NCBI GenBank assembly: GCA_001606155.1
Contig: LODT01000046.1
Span: forward strand, 1-64,000
Direction of reading: 5' to 3'
Source of the DNA: Tieghemostelium lacteum
Lineage: Eukaryota > Evosea > Eumycetozoa > Dictyosteliales > Raperosteliaceae
DNA: 64,000 nt
Part shown: in pieces, positions 30,372-37,702 of the stretch
How positions within the stretch are numbered: position 1 is the first letter of the stretch
How the letters are laid out: every line of letters begins with the position of its first letter
The notes under the pieces: generated by a model
What the model saw: the letters and a program-made list of their open reading frames with translations, nothing else
What the model was told of the DNA's origin: nothing
Databases searched by the model: none
Made by a program: the position numbers and the translations under genes

Positions 30372-30506
30372 ATGTCAGAGAGTTATTGTGTGAAATGTAA
30401 AAAGAAAACAAAGGATGTTGATCCGAAAGAAGTCAAGACAAAGAATAATAGAAATGCAATAAAGAGTAAATGTGCATGTGGTACTACTAAATTTAGATTT
30501 ATTTAA
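30372..30506 (+). CDS. DUF5679-like zinc ribbon (44 residues)
   Basis: The tiny protein has YCVKCKKKT near its start and KSKCACGTTKFRFI at its end, a four-Cys ribbon. This short form is frequent in large DNA viruses and their relatives, with unknown function. It follows the fibre-like gene by 21 bp, and AATAATATAG lies directly before the start. Confidence 0.7.
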   Translation: MSESYCVKCKKKTKDVDPKEVKTKNNRNAIKSKCACGTTKFRFI

Positions 30507-30563
30507 GCTTCATCACATTCATTAAATTAAATTACCTTTTTATAAGATAATTTAATTCAATTC

Positions 30564-31019
30564 CTAGTCAAAATTAAGAGTGAGAGAAAATTCATTGGAA
30601 GCACTATTGGATAACTGGACCTTAATAGGAGTGGAACGAAACAGCCTAGCAGACGAGGCGGTCTTTTTCTTGATCGAATTGACTTGTTTTTTAGTTTTGT
30701 CAGAGCAATAATGATATTGTTCCATATGATTTATATTGACACATTTTTTTGATTTGCTACAGGTCTTTATGTAGAAAGATTTATCAATTGGGCTGACAAA
30801 GTTGCGATATAGAAGTCTTCTTAGATTTTTTTTCTTTTTTTGATGATAAGTGACTAGTTCACTAGAATCCCTAATTGTAAATCCTTTCCATATACAACAG
30901 TCATCACCAACTAAACTACTATCTGTTTTACGCAATAATCTGAGTAATTCACGACTAGATAATTTATGTTGAGGTTCAATGTTATCTATTAGTTTTAACT
31001 TTGATAATTTATCTTTCAT
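30564..31019 (-). CDS. HNH-endonuclease-like zinc protein
   Basis: The middle of the 151-residue protein reads CCIWKGFTIRDSS, then KKNLRRLLYRNFV and KSKKCVNINHMEQYH. This follows the virus-type HNH pattern (C-x-W-x-G, RLLYE-x-FVG, C-x-N-x-xHL), with several positions changed, so activity is uncertain. The C-terminal tail contains a copy of the dispersed motif, coding SARLFRSTP. It may be a small homing-type nuclease domesticated or carried by the module. Confidence 0.6.
   Translation of the reverse strand: MKDKLSKLKLIDNIEPQHKLSSRELLRLLRKTDSSLVGDDCCIWKGFTIRDSSELVTYHQKKKKNLRRLLYRNFVSPIDKSFYIKTCSKSKKCVNINHMEQYHYCSDKTKKQVNSIKKKTASSARLFRSTPIKVQLSNSASNEFSLTLNFD
30628..30660 (+). repeat. dispersed motif of about 22 bp inside the HNH-like gene
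   Basis: On the plus strand it reads GTGGAACGAAACAGCCTAGC followed by AGACGAGGCG. Confidence 0.65.
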
Positions 31020-31057
31020 TTATATTTATTGATATATTATTCCTATTATTTAAGCTG

Positions 31058-31246
31058 TTAAATTCGTCTTTTATGATACTGTGTTAATCTATGTTCATTT
31101 AATTTATTTCTACTAACCATTCTTCCACACTCACATTTGATTTTTTCTTTACAATATGCTAAATGTTTATCTTTGTTCAATCTATACCACTTTTGCATAT
31201 ATGTTTCGCGTGCGTAATTGGGTTCCCCGATTTCTTGTTCTTCCAT
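31058..31246 (-). CDS. small C2H2-like zinc-finger protein
   Basis: The protein has 62 residues. The C-terminal half is CECGRMVSRNKLNEHRLTQYH, a C-x1-C-x10-H-x5-H finger followed by KRRI. The N-terminal half is basic and Tyr-rich. Single fingers of this exact style are widespread in algal and amoebal large DNA viruses. ATTAGTTATAG precedes the start. Confidence 0.6.
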   Translation of the reverse strand: MEEQEIGEPNYARETYMQKWYRLNKDKHLAYCKEKIKCECGRMVSRNKLNEHRLTQYHKRRI

Positions 31247-31294
31247 ATCTATAACTAATAATGATAAATGAATTATTCACATAACATTATAATC

Positions 31295-31561
31295 TTATTC
31301 TCCTTTCTTTTGCACCTTTTTCTTCAGTTTTCTAATCTTTTCTTTCATTTCTGCCATTCTATCAGTGCAATGCTTTAATGTAAATATACATCCTTCAACT
31401 TTTGACTCCTTATCGTAAATCAATTTCTTATACTCTTCAATTACTTTGATCAAGTTTTCAATTGATTCATTCCTCTGTTCAATTACCTTGTTTGAGAATT
31501 CTAAATCTGCTTCTAATTCAGTGATGTGTTTAATCAATGCTTTTTCTCCTTTCTTGCTCAT
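31295..31561 (-). CDS. short coiled-coil protein
   Basis: The 88 residues form one continuous heptad-rich helix (KHITELEADLEFSNKVIEQR and on) ending in KLKKKVQKKGE. It is the last gene before the repeat tract. ATATAGTTATA precedes the start. Confidence 0.5.
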   Translation of the reverse strand: MSKKGEKALIKHITELEADLEFSNKVIEQRNESIENLIKVIEEYKKLIYDKESKVEGCIFTLKHCTDRMAEMKEKIRKLKKKVQKKGE

Positions 31562-31689
31562 TATAACTATATTGATACATCATTTTTATATCACTTATGT
31601 TCTACAATTAATCAAAGAATTAATCAAGTTACCAAAGTGATGATTATTTTAAAAAAAAGTCAAATAAAAATATTTTTTCCAAAGTTATA

Positions 31690-32000
31690 ATTTATTTCGA
31701 TAACTATAATAACTAAAATAACTATTTTGAACAATTGAAAGAATTAATCAAGTTATTATTGTTATGGATTTTTTGAAATTACAAATATAAATAATTTTTT
31801 TTTATTTAATTATTACTTTTTTCGATAACTATAATAACTAAAATAACTATTTTGAACAATTGAAAGAATTAACTATTTTGAACAATTGAAATTATTATTG
31901 TTATGAATTTTTTGAAACTACAAATATAAATAATTTTTTTTTAATTAATAATATCTTTTTTTGATAACTATAATAACTAAAATAACTCTCTAAAAAATAA
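31690..32000. repeat. AT-rich tandem repeat, three copies, unit 125-139 bp
   Basis: GATAACTATAATAACTAAAA recurs at 31699, 31824 and 31963, each followed by shared sequence (ATTTTGAACAATTGAAAGAA, then a TTATTGTTATG block and a run of T). The middle unit has a short internal duplication and the last unit is cut short. It may be the terminal region of the virus-like module. I see no gene here. Confidence 0.85.
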
Positions 32001-32008
32001 AATAATAA

Positions 32009-32076
32009 TATATAGAATTAATTCAAAAGATCAACTCCAATAATAAATATATAGAAATAATTCAAAAGATCAACTC
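32009..32076. repeat. 29-bp direct repeat (two copies)
   Basis: TATATAGAAT/ATAATTCAAAAGATCAACTC occurs at 32009-32037 and 32048-32076 with one difference. The second copy overlaps the end of the retroelement fragment at 32070. Confidence 0.8.
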
Positions 32077-32665
32077 AGGAAATTGCGAAGCAAATTTCCG
32101 TTTGACAATTCCAAATGATTAAGTATAGATTTTTCACACCCGCAAAAAATAGATTGGTCATTGGGATAACCTTTCCATTTTACCAAGTATCTACTAAAGT
32201 TAGGTTTATGATCTAAGATCATTTCAACTTCAAATTCCTCCTTACCATCTATGATATCTGGTTTAGGCATATTGATTTCATCTTGGTTGAACTCTTTAGA
32301 TTCATAGTACTTGATAACTTGATTTACATTAAACGTGGAATGTCTTCTCATGTTCTCTGGTAATACCAATTCAATTGACAAACCATTGTTGAATACCTTT
32401 TTTACTTTAAATGGTCCAATATTTCTGTTTTCCAGCTTACCAATTAGCAATGATTTGGCAAAGTCAGTGTGAATATACTTATGTTTGATCATGACAAGAT
32501 CATTTTCTTTAATATCTACTTCCACCCTCTTCTTATTGTATTGGGCTGCCATCCTAATTTGGGAATCCAAAACATTGTCTTTTACCATTTCCCTTATTTC
32601 CTTGACCTTCATGGCAGTTAATCTTTTGTCCATGTTGTGTAGATTAACTGGCATCTTTGGGGTGT
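32070..32665 (-). mobile_element. Ty3/gypsy chromodomain element, fragment (fossil)
   Basis: About 200 residues of one frame cover the end of an integrase: a helical stretch, a GPY/F-like module (NIGPFKVKKVF, then HSTFNVNQVIKYY) and a chromodomain (FEVEMILDHK ... YLVKWKGYPND). A chromodomain marks the chromovirus branch, like Skipper elements of dictyostelids. All other parts of the element, including LTRs, are missing here. It is a different family from the two elements near the tRNA gene. Confidence 0.75.
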
Positions 32666-32676
32666 ACCTAGTGTTC

Positions 32677-32735
32677 CTAACGGGTTACGGGTTACGACCG
32701 TTAAAACGGGAAACGGGTTTTAACGGTACCGTCCT
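32677..32735. repeat. CpG-rich hairpin with CGGGTTA direct repeats
   Basis: ACGGGTTACGGGTTACG is followed by an 11-bp perfect hairpin (ACCGTTAAAAC at 32697-32707, GTTTTAACGGT at 32717-32727). Its GC and CpG content is far above the surroundings. I recognise no known element. Confidence 0.6.
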
Positions 32736-32793
32736 GTTATTTTAAATTATTTAGGTAAAAAAAATACTGAAAAAATTTGAAATGTTGATATAT

Positions 32794-32928
32794 TGTAAGA
32801 ATGCTCCTTACCAAGTTACACAAGAGTACAGTAAAGATTAGTATAAAGTATACATAAAAGGTAGTCAGGAATGGATGACTATCATCTTAAGACCCTTTAG
32901 CGTAACTGTTAATACTGTATCTCTTACA
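32794..32928. repeat. possible solo LTR or small repeat
   Basis: The 135-bp stretch starts TGTAAGA and ends TCTTACA, a perfect 7-bp terminal inversion of LTR type. A GATAT occurs close to each end but not exactly at the termini, so the target duplication is unsure. No coding potential. Confidence 0.3.
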
Positions 32929-33131
32929 GATATGTAAGAATCCATCTAATTACTTCTTACCTATTTTAATACCATAAATATTATATCAAATTCAATACTT
33001 TATTAAATCATTATAAATAAATAGTTAGTTAGTTCATTTTTATATATTAAATTATAGTTAAGAAAATGTGATATTATATAATAATGAATAATACTCATAG
33101 GATGAATATACAGAAAGTTTATTTTTTAGTG

Positions 33132-35287
33132 TTATTGGGAATTTTGGCAAAAGAGAAAGGAATTACCAATGTGACCTAAATTGTGCATATACATTAAATA
33201 ATGCCCTACCAAACTCTCTTTAAGATTAAAGAATGGTTCAAATGTTATCCATACTTTTAATACCTTAGTTTCCTCATACCCAGTTTGTTTCTTCCATAAT
33301 AGTTGGTATTTATCCCAATTATTGCTGAGGTCCTTAATTGTTACCTGAATTGCATAAAGATGTTTATCATTTGAATTCCATATTAAAAAATCAACCTCAG
33401 GAAAATTGGAAGCATTTGGAATTATAATTTGGTTTTGGTGCCAAGAGCTATCACAATTCTTTACATTTTTACCATTAAAATAAAATGGTTGTAAATTATG
33501 TACTGCAAATGTGATATACGACTTTTCCAATTTACCGTTATTCTTGATGATATTAAAACCAATAAAAGAGAATTCTTTTAAACGAATGATTTCTTCGATA
33601 ATATAAATTTCTATAGCTCCTCTTCTGACATCATTGGTAAGACCTGCAATTTCTCTATTGAATACCAATTTATAAATTCCTTCTTTGGTAGTTTTATAAT
33701 CAAGTTCATCTTTCCAACATTCTACTAAAATGTTTCTAGCTAATGGTGTTGTTGCTTCTATTATTTGGCCCCTTCTTATCATTAGTCTCTCATTGATTAA
33801 TGTCATTTTAAAAGATGGTATTCCAAGCTCCATCAAAATAACATTACGAGCAAAATCCTTTTTAGAACTATCATCTGTAAGATAATCACGTGTAAACACT
33901 TGATTATTCATACAAATTTCAAATTCTCTTTTTTCTTTATATAAATTTATGATATATTTAAGATCTGTTGATTTTTGTTGATTACACCAGATATCGTATA
34001 TTTCTTGAATCTCTAAACTATAAAAAATTTAGTAACACTATCAACAATAAATTATTATCTTTATATAAATTAATTACATACGGAATTAAATTTGTAAGTT
34101 CTTTAATTAATTCCAAGGTTTCGTCAAAACTCTCTGTAAATTTAAAGTTAAAATGATTGGAAAATATCTGAAACTCTTGGTCAGTAAAAGTAGAGTTGAA
34201 ACGAAATGTGGGCCAAGTTTTTGAAGACCCAAATTGGTAAAAATTATTGGAAGATGCAGAAACACAAATCAAAGATGTTCTCCATAAATCCTCATGTGCT
34301 AGATAATTCTCTATTAAAGAAAATGGATAAACTTCTCTTTTGTTTTCTGGAATACCATTATGTTGATCAAAGAAAAAATAGAGGGAATATTGCTTTCTGT
34401 TGCAATGTTGGCCTAATTCATCCAGAAAATTTTCGAAATTTGATTCGTTAAATGGTTTAGATCTCCAATAATCGTTTACAAAGGTGTCGTCATTTACTAA
34501 ATAAAAAGAGTAGTACATGATTTCTGAAAAATAAAAATAAGGATTTCTAGCACTACTCCATGTTCCGCAATCAGGCATGTAGAATACTATATTGTTATCA
34601 TTACGTAATATAGAAATAATTTGATAGATTGAGTATGATTTTCCAAATCCTTGGGGTCCATGAATATATACAGTTCTTTTTGTTTTTTTTGTGGCATCTA
34701 TAAACTCGGCTAATCTATTTGTAATTTCTCTCTCAATGATATTTAGAACATTATTTTCAAAATTATATCTGCTATTAGGTGTATTCGAAGTGAATGGGTC
34801 CTTTGGGAATAGTCTAATAGCATCTGTAATTTTAATAGATTCTTTAATTTTCTTTTGAATCTCTGCAGTTTGTTCATAGCGACGTTCTACATGTATTTGT
34901 AGGTTAGTAAGATTAAAGGAATTAAACAATTAAACATACTTTTAGAAAAATCTAAATCATTACATAAAAAATTTAGTTCTATCATTCTATCATAATATCC
35001 ACAATCTACATACCTTGTGTATGAAGTGGATTGAATTTTGCAAAAATTCTAACTGAAGAAGGGAGTGATACACCCAAATCCTTTAAATCTTTTTCTAAAT
35101 TTCCACTTATATATTTAAATATTAACCAAAATCCATCTAACTCATTACTTCTAATAGTCAATATATCCTTTTCAGGTATTCCAATAACTTTACACCATTT
35201 TTGAACTGATTCATTATTCCAATGTTCCTTTGGTATATCAATATCTTTAAAACTTGTTGGTTGTGTATTATTATTATCTGTGCTCAT
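33132..35287 (-). CDS. Crinkler/RHS-type protein: SAM-like domain + P-loop ATPase + nuclease-like C-terminus
   Basis: Three exons join in phase: 35014-35287 (MSTDNNNTQ start), 34082-34886 and 33132-34017, introns 127 and 64 bp, giving about 654 residues. Exon 1 is a SAM-like helical domain (WNNESVQKWCKVIGIPE). Exon 2 carries Walker A GPQGFGKS and a Walker B-like LYFFFDQ. Exon 3 ends in a domain with DFLIWNSNDKHLYAIQVTI, the D ... Q-V-T pattern of the restriction-endonuclease-like domain in Crinkler and trypanosome RHS proteins. Such proteins are proposed effectors in conflict or transposon control. The frame looks whole. Its position beside mobile elements fits the family habit. Confidence 0.6.
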
Positions 35288-35497
35288 GAGACCTACAATA
35301 TTTATTTTCAAATTAAGTGGATAAAAAACTAATAAAAAATTTTAATGTATTTTATTTACTCTAAATGATATATTTTTATTGGAAATTATTGCCTCAATAT
35401 GCAAACTAATTATCTAATGTTTTTAAATAAGACTTACAAAATTCAATGGTTTTTGAATTATCTGAGTGAATTTAATTAATAAATTTCAAATAATATA

Positions 35498-36724
35498 TTA
35501 AATTGAAAGTTTATTAAAATTTAATTGATCTATCGATGAGGATGAAGAAGAATTTGGTTTATCAGATAATTCAATTAAATTAAAATATTTTTGAATTTCT
35601 ATTAATTTTTGAATTTGTTGTGGATCTTGAGTACGTTTATCTTGATGAATTAGTTTCTCGGGTAAACCTAATACAGTAAATTCCATTTTTATAAAATGAA
35701 TTTCTAATTGACTGTCATAGTGTAACAAATGTTCAAGTGCCACCAGATAGGATATAGGTGATGTACAAGATTGATAGACACTAAACATCTCTACAAGATA
35801 GTTAAGTAATCCCACTAGAATAAATGACTTTAGTACCAGTTGTGGCAGTCTAGTTATACTCTGACATATAAATGGTATAGCATGAATTTTTGTATTTATA
35901 TTCGCACGAAAGATACTAGAGTACAATGAAGTATTACACAGAATCATAATGAGATTATTATATATAAACTCATTGGATTGTGACAATAGTCGTTGCATTA
36001 GTAAAAGAAATGCAGAATCACATTGAGGGAATATCAGAGAACTTTCATTAACAATCTTGTGAATCAAATGACTACTGAGAAGAATTTGCATTATCTCACC
36101 TGGTATCGTGTACTTTGACATTCTAACAAAAAATTCTAAACTACTGGAAAACACTGGACTGTTACCTCCCAAATTAAGGTTATCAATCAGTATCGGTAGA
36201 ATCAATCGAAATTGATCTACCGTCAAACTCGACCCTTTATAAAAAGAAGGTAAGAGATTACTAACCAGCTGTCGATTGGTGAGTTTATGGGATTGGGATG
36301 ACCCAGAGTTAACCAATCTATTTAAAAGTGGTAAATGGTCAGATATCAAATCTCTATATTTACTAGTACTTTTTGTACCTCTATGTAAATAGACATTTAA
36401 TAGAGGTATCAGTTTTTCAGTTAACCCAATCTCTTGTGAGTTTTCTAACATTTTTAAACTGACCATTACCAAACCTTTATCAAATAGAATATCTAGCGAT
36501 TGTGTATCTATATTCATAACCAAATCAACAATAACACATAAGGATCTATATCTAATTTGATCTAGATCACTATTTCCTGAAACCAAAAAATTTATTATTC
36601 TATCTACATTTAAACCATTTATATTCAACTGTGGTTTAATAATTTTACAAATAATTTCCAAACCATTTAATACATCTTCAGATTTCTCTGATTCTAATTT
36701 TAAATTTATATTATTAAAATCCAT
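35498..36724 (-). CDS. helical-repeat (ARM/HEAT-like) protein, unrecognised
   Basis: The 408-residue protein is almost entirely short amphipathic helices in pairs (for example LGLTEK-type and LIPLLNVYL, then LPILIDNLNL and FVRMSKYTIPGEI), the texture of an ARM or HEAT solenoid. It has a Ser-rich C-terminal tail. There is no intron, signal or membrane helix. Such scaffolds bind other proteins. I cannot name an orthologue. The downstream spacing to the Crinkler-like gene is short. Confidence 0.6.
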   Translation of the reverse strand: MDFNNINLKLESEKSEDVLNGLEIICKIIKPQLNINGLNVDRIINFLVSGNSDLDQIRYRSLCVIVDLVMNIDTQSLDILFDKGLVMVSLKMLENSQEIGLTEKLIPLLNVYLHRGTKSTSKYRDLISDHLPLLNRLVNSGSSQSHKLTNRQLVSNLLPSFYKGSSLTVDQFRLILPILIDNLNLGGNSPVFSSSLEFFVRMSKYTIPGEIMQILLSSHLIHKIVNESSLIFPQCDSAFLLLMQRLLSQSNEFIYNNLIMILCNTSLYSSIFRANINTKIHAIPFICQSITRLPQLVLKSFILVGLLNYLVEMFSVYQSCTSPISYLVALEHLLHYDSQLEIHFIKMEFTVLGLPEKLIHQDKRTQDPQQIQKLIEIQKYFNLIELSDKPNSSSSSSIDQLNFNKLSI

Positions 36725-36830
36725 ATTTATGTTCGATATATCTTGAAAATGAAAAATTATAATTTTAAAAAAAAAAAAAAAGAAAGGTCTGCAGTTGTTT
36801 TAAATATATTTATTTAAGACCAAAATGATT

Positions 36831-37562
36831 TTACATAAAATCATCATCATCTTCTTCACTTAGATCATCAAAAGTTTGAATGGCTTTATCCATTTTAATA
36901 GAAGATTTTCCAGCGGCTTTTGATTTATTTTTATTTGTACCAGCCTTTTCAGATTTAATTTTATCATTAAGCATAACAGTTAGAACTTTAGAGATATCAT
37001 TAATGGTAGCAGAGTTTACATTAGCCAATGATTTACGAATGAGAGCTTTAAAGAAAGATGGGAAATGAAATGAGGCATCATATTTTGTAATGTAATCAGA
37101 GATGATTCCTGCATACTTTTCAAAATCTTTTTCTGAAGATGGGGTAAATCCTGATAATACACCTGTATCTGTAGTTGAAAGACCTGAGAATAGTGAGTTG
37201 GCATGTTCCAAATCACTTGCCTCTTGTAATTGTTTCTTTTTCTGTTCTTCCATATAGACATCATAATCTGATGTGGTACCTTTCAGTTTTTCTTCCTTTT
37301 CCTTTAATTCAATTGCCTTTTTTAATGCTTCTTTTTTTGTTAATGGTTTAACTGTTGGTTTAGGTGGTTCTTTTTTAACTTCCTCTTTAACAACATCATC
37401 ATCATCCCATGAATCTTTTACTGTATTATTTGATGAAGCTGTAGCTTTGCTCCATTGTTCATCCTCATCATCATCTATTCTCCCCCAATTAATTAATAAA
37501 ACTTAATTTCTTCAATTTTACTTTAAATAAATAATTTATAAATATTTACCCCAATTCGACAT
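36831..37562 (-). CDS. eif3J: translation initiation factor eIF3 subunit J
   Basis: A 13-nt first exon (37550-37562, MSNW + one base) joins in phase to 36831-37474 across a 75-bp intron, giving 218 residues. MSNWDDDEDEQWSKA at the start, a Lys/Glu-rich middle, LEHANSLF, and an acidic end DLSEEDDDDFM match eIF3j. The protein helps recruit eIF3 to the 40S subunit and acts in recycling. Divergent promoters are absent: the GlnRS gene lies just upstream in the same direction. Confidence 0.88.
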
Positions 37563-37702
37563 TTTCGTGAGTTTATTTAAAAATAAAATAAAAAAAAAAA
37601 AAAAAAAAAAAACTATTGAACACAAGGTGGATATATATTTGAGTTAGTTATTATTTTTGAGTAATTTTCAAAAAAGGGAGAAGAGAATAGTAGTAGTGTA
37701 GT

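Larger units (their letters stand above)
20766..31561. mobile_element. Polinton-like virus morphogenesis module (endogenous)
   Basis: About sixteen closely packed genes encode a nearly full virion set: adenain-like protease, penton-like and major-capsid-like proteins, FtsK/A32-type ATPase, pVI/core-like basic protein and fibre-like protein, with small zinc-binding proteins and coiled-coil proteins. This set is the hallmark of Polintons, Polinton-like viruses and related elements. Most frames look whole; at most about one break is suspected. No polymerase, helicase, primase, retroviral-type or tyrosine integrase is seen, and no terminal inverted repeats were found, so boundaries are approximate and it may be a partial or satellite-like form. 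Open frames suggest recent entry or selection. It is treated here as a fossil integration. Confidence 0.8.

Noticed and set aside
20766-31561. Interpretation as a fragment of a giant virus genome
   Set aside because: The gene set is a compact Polinton-like morphogenesis block without any of the usual large-virus replication or transcription genes; small zinc proteins alone are not enough.
32677-32700. CGGGTTA units as a telomere-like repeat
   Set aside because: Only two units are present and a hairpin follows; there is no array.
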